A DNA stretch of 64,000 nucleotides, taken from NCBI RefSeq assembly GCF_000719115.1, contig NZ_JOEA01000004.1, forward strand, positions 62,001 through 126,000, written 5' to 3'. The notes below the pieces were generated by a model. The model had not been told where the DNA came from. It saw only the letters and a list, made by a program, of their open reading frames with translations, and did no database searches. A program made the position numbers and the translations under genes. This document shows positions 24,689-34,640 of the stretch, piece by piece. The first letter of the stretch is position 1, and each line of letters opens with the position of its first letter. Source of the DNA: Lentzea albidocapillata (lineage in GTDB: Bacteria; Actinomycetota; Actinomycetes; Mycobacteriales; Pseudonocardiaceae).

Positions 24689-27301
24689 GTGACCTCCGCG
24701 GCCGAGACCAGCACCGGTGAGAGCTGGACAGCGGCTTTCGCCCACGCCCTGCGCCCGCTGATCGACGCGTCCCGCACGGAGGTCGCGCCGCCGTTCGACG
24801 CGGCCTTCGCCGAGCAGCTGGGACGACGGCTCGTGGCGATCGCGGCACGAACGCTCGTGCTGGAGCTGCACGGGGCGCGCGACACGCTGACCAGCCCCAC
24901 GAGCGCCGAGCGGTTCACCGAGTTCACGCGCACGCTGAACCTCTCGTCCGTCTTCAACCGCTACCCGGTGCTGGCCAGGTTGCTCGCGCAGGCCTGTGAG
25001 CAGGCGGTGTCCACGCACCACGAGCTGTCGTCGCGGTTCACCCGCGACCGGGCGAAGATCGTCCGGACGATCTTCGCGAACGAGGACCCCGGCGCGTTGA
25101 TCTCGATCGAGATGGGGCAGGGCGACGCGCACCAGCAGGGCCGGACCGTCGCCGTCCTGACCTTCGAGTCCGGCCGGAGGCTCGTCTACCGGCCACGGCC
25201 GCTCGGGCTGCACGTGCGGTTCAGCGAACAGCTCGCCTGGCTTTCCACCCGGACCGGAATCGAGTTCCGGGCGCCGAGGCTCCTCCCCCGCGACGGCTAC
25301 GGGTGGATCGAGCACATCGCTCACGAACCGTGCGCGGACGTGGCCGGGGTCGCCGACTTCTACCAGCGGCTCGGCGCGTTGCTCGCGCTGCTCTACGCGG
25401 TCGACGGCACCGACATGCACTACGAGAACCTCATCGCGTGCGGCGACCAGCCGGTCCTCGTGGACGTCGAGACGCTGTTCCACCCCACGCTGACACCGCC
25501 CGACGCGGACCCGGCCACGCTCGCACTCGTGCGCTCCGTGCACCGCACGGCCCTGCTCCCCCACGTGCTGATGGGCGACAACGGGGTCGCGGACGTGTCC
25601 GGTGTCGGCGGCGACCACGGCGTGCTGTCGCCGCTGAACGCGGTCGACTGGGCCGACGCGGGCACCGACCGGATGCGGCTGGTCAGGCGCCCCAAGAAGT
25701 CGTCGGGGGCGGCGAACAGGCCGCTGCTCGGCGGCATCCCCGCCGAACCCGCCGACTATCAGGACTCGCTGCTGGCCGGGTTCCGCGCGGGCTACGACGC
25801 GATAGTGACGCATAGGAACGAGTTGCTGCAGCTCGTCCGCAAGTGCGTCAGCGAGGAAGTGCGGTTCGTGGCGCGCGCGACGCGGCAGTACGCACGGTTG
25901 CTGGACGAGTCGACGCATCCGTCCGTGCTGGCCGACGCGCTGGACCGCGACCTGGCGTTCGGTGTGCTCGTGGCGGACGATCCGCTGCTCGACCGGCTGG
26001 TGCCGTTCGAGGTGTCCGACCTGTGGCGCGGCGACGTGCCGCTGTTCACGTGCCGGCCCGGGTCGACCGACCTGTGGACCGCGTCCGGGCTCCGGCTGCC
26101 GGGGATGCTGCCGGAGCCCGGACTGCACGCCGTGACGCGCAAGATCCTGGGAATGAGCGAGGTCGACCGGCACGACCAGCAGTGGGTGATCACGGCGCTG
26201 CTGGCGTCGCGGCCACGGCCGGTGTCGCACCACAGCGGCGTCACGGTGCCCGGTCACGTCGCGCCGGTCGACCCGGATCCGGCCCGGCTGCTGGTCGCCG
26301 CGTGCGGGATCGCGGACCAGATCCTCGCGCACGCCGCCACCGGCGAGGACCGGGTCAACTGGCTCGGGCTCGAACTGATCGACGACCGGCACTGGTCGGT
26401 GCAGCCGCTCGGTGCCGGCCTGTCCAACGGCTACACGGGCGTCGCGCTGTTCCTCGCCGAACTCGGCGCGCTGACCGGCGCCGCGCGGTACGTCGAGTTC
26501 GCGCGCGACGCGTTGCGGCCGTTGCCGTCACTGCTGGAGATGTTCGCTGCCGAACCGGAACTGGTCACGGCCGTCGGCGGCGGAATCCACGGTCTGGGTG
26601 GCATCTGTCACGGGCTCGCCCGCCTCACCCACCTGCTCGAACTCGACTCCGAGCTGCTCACCCAAGCCGTGCGGCTGATGCCCAGGGAGGATTCGTCGTT
26701 CACCGTCGTGGACGGCGTGGCCGGCTCGCTGGCCGCGATGCTCTCCGTGGGAACGCCCGAAGCGCTCGCGCTCGCCGACCACTACGCCTCCGCTCTGCGT
26801 GACGCCATCTGCCCCGCGAACGGATTCGCGCGCGGGCGTGCGGGAATCGGATGGGCGCTGAGGCGTTACGCGGCAACGGTTCGTGACGAGATATCTGATG
26901 TGACCGCACGGACGTTCGTGAACAGCGACATCGCCGACCCGGCCGACACCGGCTGGTGCACGGGTCTGGCCGGTGTCGCGCTCGCCCGTGACGACGAACG
27001 GCTGGCCGGTCTGCTGGCGTCCGGAGAACCGTTGCGGGACATGAGTCTCTGCCACGGCGAACTGGGCGTCGTCGAGGCACTGGCCACTCACCACCCCGGC
27101 GCCGCGACCCGCCGCGTGGCGTTGTTGCTGGGAGCGTTGGAGGAACACGGCGCCCGGTGCGCCACGCCGGGCGGTGTGCCCTCCCCCGGGCTGCTCACGG
27201 GCCTGGCCGGCATCGGCCACGGTCTGCTGCGGCACGGGTTCGCGATCCCGTCAGTCCTGCTACTGCAAGCGTCACCCGACACAGAGGAGCCCACCCGATG
27301 A
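24689..27301 (+). CDS. lanM: Class II lanthipeptide synthetase LanM
   Basis: 870-residue bifunctional enzyme, short for LanM (~900-1100). Dehydratase half (DUF4135, ~120-480): QGDAHQQGR gives D146 and H148, the family's VYKPR reads VYRPR (R168), and TDMHYENLIACGDQPVLVDV gives D242, H244, N247 and D259; later RFVARATRQYARLL holds the elimination-site Arg/Thr. Cyclase half (~560-870): LanC zinc ligands C757 (GWCTGLAG) and C788-H789 (SLCHGELG) are intact. It would phosphorylate and dehydrate Ser/Thr of a precursor, then add Cys thiols. GTG 24689 follows GAGG by ~9 nt. The stop overlaps the next gene's ATG by 4 bp. Confidence 0.92.
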   Translation: MTSAAETSTGESWTAAFAHALRPLIDASRTEVAPPFDAAFAEQLGRRLVAIAARTLVLELHGARDTLTSPTSAERFTEFTRTLNLSSVFNRYPVLARLLAQACEQAVSTHHELSSRFTRDRAKIVRTIFANEDPGALISIEMGQGDAHQQGRTVAVLTFESGRRLVYRPRPLGLHVRFSEQLAWLSTRTGIEFRAPRLLPRDGYGWIEHIAHEPCADVAGVADFYQRLGALLALLYAVDGTDMHYENLIACGDQPVLVDVETLFHPTLTPPDADPATLALVRSVHRTALLPHVLMGDNGVADVSGVGGDHGVLSPLNAVDWADAGTDRMRLVRRPKKSSGAANRPLLGGIPAEPADYQDSLLAGFRAGYDAIVTHRNELLQLVRKCVSEEVRFVARATRQYARLLDESTHPSVLADALDRDLAFGVLVADDPLLDRLVPFEVSDLWRGDVPLFTCRPGSTDLWTASGLRLPGMLPEPGLHAVTRKILGMSEVDRHDQQWVITALLASRPRPVSHHSGVTVPGHVAPVDPDPARLLVAACGIADQILAHAATGEDRVNWLGLELIDDRHWSVQPLGAGLSNGYTGVALFLAELGALTGAARYVEFARDALRPLPSLLEMFAAEPELVTAVGGGIHGLGGICHGLARLTHLLELDSELLTQAVRLMPREDSSFTVVDGVAGSLAAMLSVGTPEALALADHYASALRDAICPANGFARGRAGIGWALRRYAATVRDEISDVTARTFVNSDIADPADTGWCTGLAGVALARDDERLAGLLASGEPLRDMSLCHGELGVVEALATHHPGAATRRVALLLGALEEHGARCATPGGVPSPGLLTGLAGIGHGLLRHGFAIPSVLLLQASPDTEEPTR

Positions 27302-27486
27302 ACGAGTCCCTGCACCGCACGGCCGACCAGCCCGAACCGGCCGAGCACGCGATCGGGGAGATGGAACTCGCGCCGAAGACCGCCGCGGGTGCACGCGCCC
27401 GTGCGTTGATGGGCTTGACTTTGGCGACAAGCGCGTTCGTGGCGCTCACACCCGCCCTCTCGGACACCACGGTCAGCGTCGTGTAG
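27298..27486 (+). CDS. Putative LanM substrate peptide lacking cysteine
   Basis: 62-residue peptide whose ATG overlaps the lanM stop (ATGA), so it is translationally coupled to lanM. The N-terminal ~30 residues are a charged leader-like segment (PEPAEHAIGEMELAPKTAA). The remainder is hydrophobic and rich in residues LanM could dehydrate: T41, T44, S45, T51, S55, T57, T58, S60, ending SDTTVSVV. There is no Cys anywhere, so no lanthionine can form within this peptide. It could be a dehydrated-only product, a peptide cross-linked to another substrate, a membrane-active leader protein, or not the substrate at all. Position argues strongly that it is expressed. Confidence 0.65.
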   Translation: MNESLHRTADQPEPAEHAIGEMELAPKTAAGARARALMGLTLATSAFVALTPALSDTTVSVV

Positions 27487-27543
27487 GGACGCTTTTGCCA
27501 CGAATAGGCCTGGCAGGCGATACGGAGAACCGCACAGGACCAT

Positions 27544-27549
27544 TAGGGT
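27544..27549 (+). promoter_or_regulatory. Probable -10 element TAGGGT of a leaderless promoter
   Basis: TAGGGT followed by 6 nt and the ATG at 27556; the same TANNNT-N6-start layout recurs elsewhere in the window. It suggests that the LuxR-type gene has its own promoter although it lies only 69 bp after the peptide gene. Confidence 0.5.
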
Positions 27550-27555
27550 CCAGAC

Positions 27556-30432
27556 ATGCAGACCCGAGCGCCCCACGTGGTCGGCCGTGATCGCGAGGTC
27601 ACGGCCATCACGGGGGCACTCGCGCACACCCGCGAGGCCCGTGGCGGCTCCGTCTTCGTCACCGGGGAGGCGGGCATCGGCAAGTCCAGGCTCGCCCGGT
27701 ACGCGGCGGGCCAGGCGTACGACGAGGGCATGCGGGTGCTCAAAGGACGCGGCACGACCATCGGTCCGATGGTGCCGTTTCGTCCGATCGCGGAAGCGCT
27801 CCTGGGCCTGTTCCGCGGCGAACCGCCGGACGACTCCGCGCTCGGGCCGTACAAACCGGTGCTGGGCACGCTGATCCCCGAGTGGCACGACCACCGGTCC
27901 ACGAAGGAGTCGGTCGTCGTGCTGGCCGAGGCGGTGCTGCGGCTGCTCGCGTCCGTCGCGCGCAAGACGCCGTGCCTGCTCGTGCTCGAAGACCTGCACG
28001 AGGCGGACGCCGAGACGCTCGCGGTCGTGGAGTACCTGGCGGACAACCTGGAGGACCAGCCGGTTCTGCTGCTGGCCACGATCCGCACCGAACCCGGCCA
28101 CGCGCTCGAGCTCGTGCACCGGATGGTGCAACGCGGCTCCGGCAGGCTGGTGGAGCTGCACCGGCTCTCGCAGGACGAGGTCGGCCAGATGACGGCCGCC
28201 TGCCTGGACAGCGCGCTGGTCCCGGCGGAGCTCGTCGATCGCTTGTGGACGGACAGCGCCGGGAACCCGTTCGTCATCGAGGAACTGTTGCACGGCATGG
28301 TGAGCGGCGGCCTGCTCGTGGCCGGTGTGGACGGCTGGCAGGTGCTGGGCGAGCTCAAGCTTCCCGTGCCGGCGGCGTTCGTGCGCAGCGTCGCGCACCG
28401 CACGGACAGGCTGGGGCCGCAGGGTCGTGAGGTGCTGTCCATCGCGGCGGTGCTGGGCCACCGGTTCCCGCTTTCCGTGGTGCAGAAGGTCACCGGCATC
28501 GACGACCGGGAACTGCTCAGCCACCTGCACGCGGGAGTGGCCGCGCAACTAGTGACGCCGGACGAGCCCGCTCCGGACTGGTACGCGTTCCGCCACCCGC
28601 TCACCGCGGACGCGTTGCTGGCCCAGCTGACCCCGGCCGAACGCGTGGACCTGTCGTCGCGCACAGCGGACGCGGCCGAGGACCTGCATCCCGGCCTGCC
28701 CGGCGACTGGTGCCCGCTCGTCGCGAAACTGCGGTTCGACGCCGGATCCCGTACGCAGGCGGGACTTCTGTTCGCCGAGGCGGGCAGGCGGGCGTTGTCG
28801 GGCGGGGCGGCGGAGTCGGCGGTCACGCTGCTCGACCGCGCGCAAAGCCTGCTCACCGACGACGCCGTGGCCCGCGCCGAGGTCCTCGACACGCTGCTGC
28901 CCGCACTGGCCGAGACGGGCGACTTCGAACGCGCCTTCGCGCTGGATGTGAACGACCTCCACGGACTGGACGCCTCGCTGCGCGCGAAGCTCCACACGCG
29001 ACTGTCCCGCGTCGCCTACCTCGCCGGCTGGTTCACCGAAGGCGTGGAACAGGTGCGCATCGCGCGGACGTTGCTCGGCCCGGACGCACCGGACGAACTG
29101 GCCGCGCAGCTGGACGTCAACTCCGCGTACCTCACGCTGAACATCCCGAGCGCCGACCGGATCTCGTCCGCCGCGGGCCTAGCCAGACAGGCGGCACTGG
29201 CGGCGGACCGGGCACGGCTACCGGCGGTGGCGTGCGAGGCGTGGCAACTGCTCGGGATCATCGCGCGCGAGCACGACATCGACGAGGCGAACGCCTGCTT
29301 CGGCAAGGCCCTCGCTCTCGCGGGCACGCACCAGATGCCGATCCAGCACGTCTACGCGCTGGTCCGGCTGGCGGGCAACGAATGGCTGCAGCACGGCAGC
29401 ACCGCGTCCCTGGGCCGCACACACGCCGAGGCGTGCCGGGCAGGCGCGATCACGGTGGCGCACAACGTGGACGCGATTCTGGCACTGCAGTCGGTGCTGA
29501 CCGGTGACCACGTCGTGGCCGCCGAGGAGATCGAGCGGTGCCTGCGCACCACGACGCGCCTGCGGTTCCACGCGCTCACCCGCTACCTGCTGATGACGAA
29601 GGCCGTGCTGGCCGGGCATCGGGGCAACCGCGCCGAGACCGAGAACGCCATCGGCGAGTTCGAGGCGGTCGCGAAGAACGGGGCGCAGGAGTACCCGTTG
29701 TGCTTCGGGCTCGCCCGCGCGTTCTGCGCGCTGCTGGAGGAGAACCACGCGCTGGCGATGACGGAGCTCGACCGCGCGCTCGCCCTGGAATCGCAGAACC
29801 CCACGACGTTCCACCTGTCCGGCACGCACGGCATGCGAGTCCTGCTCGGCGTACTCGACGGCCGGTTCGGCTGGTCCGACTACCGCACGCTGACGGCGGC
29901 GTCCGCCTCGGGAATGCGGTGGAACCGGCAGTTCACCGAACTGGCGCGCGCCGTTCTCCTCGGCCGCGACAGCCGTTGCGCCGAGGCCCTGGAAGCCTTC
30001 CAGCGCGCCCAGGAGGCCGCGGAACCTTATCCGCTGGCCCGTCACCTCGGCCGCCGGCTCGTCGCGCAAGAAGCGGCGGAGTGGGGCGATCCGGTGTCCT
30101 GGCTGCGTTCGGCCGAGGAGTACTTCCACCAGGCCACGATCCCGGCGGTGGCGTCGGCGTGCCGGGGCCTGTTACGGCAGGCGGGAGCGCCGGTGCAGCA
30201 ACGGCGCAACGGCACCGACCAGGTGCCGCGGCAGCTGCGCGGGCACGGCGTGACGGTCCGTGAGTTCGAGGTATTCGTGCTGCTGGCTGACCGGATGGGC
30301 AACAAAGCGATCGGCACGCGGCTGCACATCTCGCCGCGCACGGTGGAAAAGCACGTCGCCTCGCTCATCGCGAAGACCGGACAGCCCGACCGTGAAGCGC
30401 TTTCCGCGTACGCCGCAGCCCTCGGACGTTAG
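27556..30432 (+). CDS. LuxR-family (LAL-like) ATPase transcriptional regulator
   Basis: 958 residues. N-terminal AAA domain with Walker A TGEAGIGKS at 36-44 and Walker B LLVLEDLHEAD, a long helical/TPR-like middle, and a LuxR HTH at the end (VTVREFEVFVLLADRMGNKA, then ISPRTVEKHVASLI). Large regulators of this kind typically act in secondary-metabolite clusters, sensing an unknown small ligand through the ATPase. Direct neighbour of the LanM/peptide pair and probably part of its control, though it has its own apparent promoter. Its TAG stop codon lies at the left tip of a dispersed palindromic element. Confidence 0.88.
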   Translation: MQTRAPHVVGRDREVTAITGALAHTREARGGSVFVTGEAGIGKSRLARYAAGQAYDEGMRVLKGRGTTIGPMVPFRPIAEALLGLFRGEPPDDSALGPYKPVLGTLIPEWHDHRSTKESVVVLAEAVLRLLASVARKTPCLLVLEDLHEADAETLAVVEYLADNLEDQPVLLLATIRTEPGHALELVHRMVQRGSGRLVELHRLSQDEVGQMTAACLDSALVPAELVDRLWTDSAGNPFVIEELLHGMVSGGLLVAGVDGWQVLGELKLPVPAAFVRSVAHRTDRLGPQGREVLSIAAVLGHRFPLSVVQKVTGIDDRELLSHLHAGVAAQLVTPDEPAPDWYAFRHPLTADALLAQLTPAERVDLSSRTADAAEDLHPGLPGDWCPLVAKLRFDAGSRTQAGLLFAEAGRRALSGGAAESAVTLLDRAQSLLTDDAVARAEVLDTLLPALAETGDFERAFALDVNDLHGLDASLRAKLHTRLSRVAYLAGWFTEGVEQVRIARTLLGPDAPDELAAQLDVNSAYLTLNIPSADRISSAAGLARQAALAADRARLPAVACEAWQLLGIIAREHDIDEANACFGKALALAGTHQMPIQHVYALVRLAGNEWLQHGSTASLGRTHAEACRAGAITVAHNVDAILALQSVLTGDHVVAAEEIERCLRTTTRLRFHALTRYLLMTKAVLAGHRGNRAETENAIGEFEAVAKNGAQEYPLCFGLARAFCALLEENHALAMTELDRALALESQNPTTFHLSGTHGMRVLLGVLDGRFGWSDYRTLTAASASGMRWNRQFTELARAVLLGRDSRCAEALEAFQRAQEAAEPYPLARHLGRRLVAQEAAEWGDPVSWLRSAEEYFHQATIPAVASACRGLLRQAGAPVQQRRNGTDQVPRQLRGHGVTVREFEVFVLLADRMGNKAIGTRLHISPRTVEKHVASLIAKTGQPDREALSAYAAALGR

Positions 30433-30593
30433 TGGTGTGGCCCGGAGCGTTGCCGGGGGAATTCGCGGTCAGACGGGCGCATCGTGGTGTCGCCCCCACG
30501 TTCTCGTACTGGTTGTACGGGGGCGTGGGGGCGGCGCCGCGAGGTGCCCTGCTGAGCGTGGATTACCTCGCCAACGGGCCGGGTCACACCACT
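30431..30593. mobile_element. Dispersed palindromic element, copy A (MITE-like)
   Basis: 163 bp bounded by imperfect ~21-bp terminal inverted repeats beginning AGTGGTGTGG (18/21 paired). Inside are GCCCGG/CCGGG-type and CGCCCCCACG/CGTGGGGGCG hairpins. It is about 85 percent identical by eye to copy B at 37264-37427. It starts within the TAG stop codon of the LuxR-type gene (30430-30432) and encodes no protein. The outermost bases are T-A at the left and T-T at the right, so a TA target duplication would have decayed here. Confidence 0.75.
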
Positions 30594-30707
30594 TGTTTTG
30601 ATCTGAGCCGAAACGTCGATGTGCATCGGCCGAAAGACTGATGCAACCTGCGGGGCCCGTCAGGTGTCCTTATCGGTAGGTTGGTCGAAACGACATGGGG
30701 GACGTTC

Positions 30708-31696
30708 GTGCGCAAAATTGTTCTCGCGCCGTTGTGCGCGCTGATCACGGTAGCCGTGGCGGCGTGCAGTCCGTCAGGTCCGGAACAGACCAATCCGGAG
30801 CTGGCGCCGCGCGGCACACCGATGACCAAGGTCAAGCCCACCAGGCAGGACCTGACCACCAAGCTCAGCATCTCCGGCAAGGTCGAGATGAACCCGACGT
30901 TCGGGCTCGTCGCGCCGGTCGCGGGGCAGGTGCGGTACTTCGACGTCCCGGCGCCGAACGGCACGCCGACCAAGCCCATCCGGGTCGCGACGGTGTGGAA
31001 GGACCAGCAGCCGAACTACGTGGAGGCCCCGGCGGGTTCCACGTTCAGTGGCCGGCTCGTGGACGACAAGGCGGCGGTGACGGCGGGCATGCCGATCGCG
31101 TCCGCCAAGCACGTCGGCTACGCGATCGTCGGCGACATCGACGGCCAGCAGGCCTACAAGATCAACGGCGCGCTCACCGACGTCGTGGTGCAGATCAAGA
31201 ACGGGCCCGGCCCGTTCCCGTGCGCCGTGCTCGGCACGATCGCCGCGCTGCCGCAGGGCACCGTCCCGGAGAAGCCGCCGGCCACGCCGGACACCAAGGA
31301 CGAGAAGAAGGACCAGCCGCAGCCGCCGCAACAGCCCCAGCAGCAGCCGCAGCAGCCGAGTGCCTCCACCGGCCTGCGCCTCGTGTGCACCGCGCCCGCG
31401 GACGTGCAGATGATCAACGGCGCCACCGCGTCGATCGAGGTCACCACGGGCAAGTCGGCGCAGGCGCTGGTCGTTCCGGTCGAGGCCGTGGCGGGTCAGC
31501 AGGGCAAGGGCAAGGTCGACGTCATCCAGCCCGACGGCTCGCGCCGCACCATCGACGTGGTGCTGGGCCTGACCGACGGCAAGGTCATCGAGGTCAAGTC
31601 CGGTCTCACCGGTGACGAGGAGCTCGCCGTGCCGGGCCCGAACCTGCCAGAGGGCCAGCAGCAGGGCGGCGACCAGTCCAAGCCGACGGGACCGTG

Positions 31697-31697
<1 letters not shown>
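30708..31697 (+). CDS. MacA-like efflux adaptor lipoprotein
   Basis: 329-residue lipoprotein: signal sequence with lipobox VAACS, then an adaptor (membrane-fusion-like) protein containing paired lipoyl/barrel-sandwich segments (KLSISGKVEMNPTFGLVAP, ATASIEVTTGKSAQALVVP) and a C-terminal DGSRRTIDVVLGLTDGKVIE strand set typical of HlyD/MacA adaptors. A Pro/Gln-rich insert (PQPPQQPQQQPQQP) interrupts the middle. In Gram-positive bacteria such proteins work with MacB-type ABC permeases. GTG 30708 has GGGGGA upstream. It is the first gene of a three-gene coupled operon. Confidence 0.85.
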
Positions 31698-32406
<709 letters not shown>

Positions 32407-32407
<1 letters not shown>

Positions 32408-33735
32408 TGCTTTCCGGCAAGTTCCGGTCCGCCCTGGTCATCGGCGGACAGGGCATCCGCGCCCGCAAACTGCGCACGTTCCTCTCGATGGTCTCGCTGT
32501 TCCTCGGCGTCCTCGCCATCGTGGCCGTGCAGGCGGGGTCCGAGATCGCCGAACGCGCGATGCTCACCGACGTCGAGCTGCAGTCCGGCAAGGACGGCAC
32601 GATCACGGGTTACATCCCCGGCGAGAAGGGCGCGCCGGGCATCGTCGAGTCGACGCTGAAGGGGCGCACCGACGCGGTCGCGATGATCGGCTCTCGCGCG
32701 ATCATCGGCGAGCCGGGCGTGCGGCCGATCAACGAGGGCGGCATGCCGTTCGAGTACGCGGGCAGGGGCGGCGACTACTCCGGTCCGATGGTGTACTGCG
32801 ACGCCAACGGCACCTGCACCGAGCAGAAGAAGGAAGAGCGAAAGCCGGACGGCCAGGCGATCGAGGTCAACATGGTCGCGCTGACCGGCGACATCCGCCC
32901 GTTCAAGCCGTTCCGCCCGGTCTCCGGCTCCTGGCTGGACTTCGGCACCGCCCCGTCGCTGGCGCCGCGCATCGTGCTGAACGAGGAGGCCGCCAAGGGC
33001 CTCAAGCAGTACCGCGTCCCCGGCGAGATGATGATCGACGGCGCCACCCACCACGTGTCACCGCAGATCATCGGCGTCGTGCAGGACGGCTCCATGTCAC
33101 CACGCGTCTACATGCGCCTCGACGAGCTGCGCACGTGGATGCCGGCGGCCGCCTCGACCACGGAGGTGGACAGGTTCCGTGGCGGCGGCACCCAGCTGGA
33201 GCTCTACCTGCAGCCGGGTACCGACGACCTGCAGCAGCTGCTCAAGGCCAAGCTCGTCGGCGCGGGCCTGTCGCAGGACCAGATGCACTTCCAGGCGGTG
33301 AACTCCAAGGAGCGCATGGAGTCCGAGCTGAAGATCATGCGGCTGATCTTCCTCGGCATGGCGTTCCTGGTGCTGCTGATCGGTGTCGCGGGCATCCTGA
33401 ACGTCGGCCTCGCCACCGTCGGCGAGCGCGTCGAGGAGTTCGCGCTGCGCCGCGCGGTCGGCATGTCCCGGATGCTGCTCGCGGGCATCGTGCTCGCGGA
33501 GACGTTGCTGACAGGCCTGCTGACGGCCGCGCTGGCGATCGGCGCGGGTGCCGCCGGGTTGCAGGTGGCGCTGATGATGTTCGGCAGCAGGTTCCCGTCG
33601 TTGCAGGGCACCGCTTTCCCCTGGGAGGCGGGTGTCGCCGGTGTGCTCGCGGGTCTCATCGCCGGTGTGCTCGGCGGGCTGATCCCGGCCATCCGGGCGG
33701 CGCGGATCCCGATCGCCACAGTCATGCGGGCATAA
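32407..33735 (+). CDS. FtsX-like/MacB-type ABC permease
   Basis: 442 residues with the MacB layout: one N-terminal helix (LRTFLSMVSLFLGVLAIVAV), a large extracytoplasmic MacB_PCD-like domain (~50-300), and three C-terminal helices (LIFLGMAFLVLLIGVAGILN, IVLAETLLTGLLTAALAIGA and GVLAGLIAGVLGGLIPA) of the FtsX domain, with ALRRAVGMSR between. Together with the adaptor and ATPase it probably exports a hydrophobic compound, peptide or lipoprotein using ATP. The permease fills the membrane role lacking in the nearby peptide locus, but a functional link is speculation. Confidence 0.9.
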
Positions 33736-33754
33736 GTCCTTTGCCCGTTGCCGA

Positions 33755-33791
33755 CGAAGCCCCGGACCGCTTGATGCGGGCCGGGGCTTCG
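33755..33791. terminator. Bidirectional terminator
   Basis: CGAAGCCCCGG at 33755-33765 pairs perfectly with CCGGGGCTTCG at 33781-33791 between the permease and the convergent aldo-keto reductase. Confidence 0.75.
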
Positions 33792-33802
33792 TATTTCCTG
33801 GA

Positions 33803-34621
33803 CTAGTTGAGCTCGTCCGGGTCCGGGCCGATGCGGCCGCCGCGGTCCAGAGTGGACAGCAGCTCGATCTCGGCCTGCGGGAGCTCGAAGTCGAACACGT
33901 CGATGTTCTCCTGGATCCGGGACGGCGTCACGGACTTCGGGATCACGACGTTGCCGATCTGCAGGTGCCAGCGCAGCACGATCTGGGCTGCCGACTTGCC
34001 ATGCGCGAGTGCGATCTTCTGCACGACGGGGTCCCTGAGCAACTCGCCGCCTTGGCCGAGCGGGGACCAGGCCTCGGTCTGGACGCCGTGCTCGGCGTGG
34101 AACGCGCGCAGCTCGTCCTGCTGGAAGTACGGGTGCAGCTCGATCTGGTTGACCGCCGGCACGACACCGGTCTCGTCGATCAGCCGCTTCAGGTGCGCGG
34201 GCTGGAAGTTGGAGACGCCGATCGCGCGGACGCGGCCTTCCTTCTGCAGCTCGACGAACGCCTTCCAGGTGTCGACGTAGTTGTCGCGGGCCGGGGTGGG
34301 CCAGTGGATCAGGTAGAGGTCGAGGACGTCGAGGCCGAGCTTGCGCAGCGACTCGTCGAACGCGCGCTTCGTCGCGTCGTAGCCGTGGTCGTCGTTCCAG
34401 AGCTTGGTGGTGACGAAGATGTCGTCACGGTCCACACTGGACTGGGCGATGGCCGCACCGGTGCCGGCCTCGTTGCCGTAGGCAGCGGCCGTGTCGATGC
34501 TGCGGTAGCCGGCCTTCAGCGCCTCCGCGACGGCCGGGGTGGCCTCCGCGTCGGGCACCTGCCAAACGCCGAAACCGAGCTGGGGCATGGTGACGCCGTT
34601 GTCGAGCTTCACGGTGTTCAA
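33803..34621 (-). CDS. Aldo-keto reductase
   Basis: 272-residue NADPH-dependent aldehyde/ketone reductase of the 2,5-diketo-gluconate reductase-like AKR group. Visible are GVTMPQLGFGVWQV, the catalytic Asp/Tyr segment SIDTAAAYGNE, the catalytic Lys in FVTTKLWNDDHG, the His in LYLIHWPTP and the cofactor motif VIPKSVTPSRIQEN. The start is a TTG at 34621 with AAGGA 8-9 nt upstream; no ATG or GTG fits better. It follows the SDR gene by 19 bp in the same operon, and both are divergent from a MarR regulator. Confidence 0.9.
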   Translation of the reverse strand: MNTVKLDNGVTMPQLGFGVWQVPDAEATPAVAEALKAGYRSIDTAAAYGNEAGTGAAIAQSSVDRDDIFVTTKLWNDDHGYDATKRAFDESLRKLGLDVLDLYLIHWPTPARDNYVDTWKAFVELQKEGRVRAIGVSNFQPAHLKRLIDETGVVPAVNQIELHPYFQQDELRAFHAEHGVQTEAWSPLGQGGELLRDPVVQKIALAHGKSAAQIVLRWHLQIGNVVIPKSVTPSRIQENIDVFDFELPQAEIELLSTLDRGGRIGPDPDELN

Positions 34622-34640
34622 AGCAAAGTCCTTACTGTGA

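Noticed and set aside
24548..26392. Long minus-strand frame extending the XRE regulator across lanM
   Set aside because: Arg/His-rich antisense shadow of lanM; AGGAGGGG and the XRE domain fix the start at 24547.
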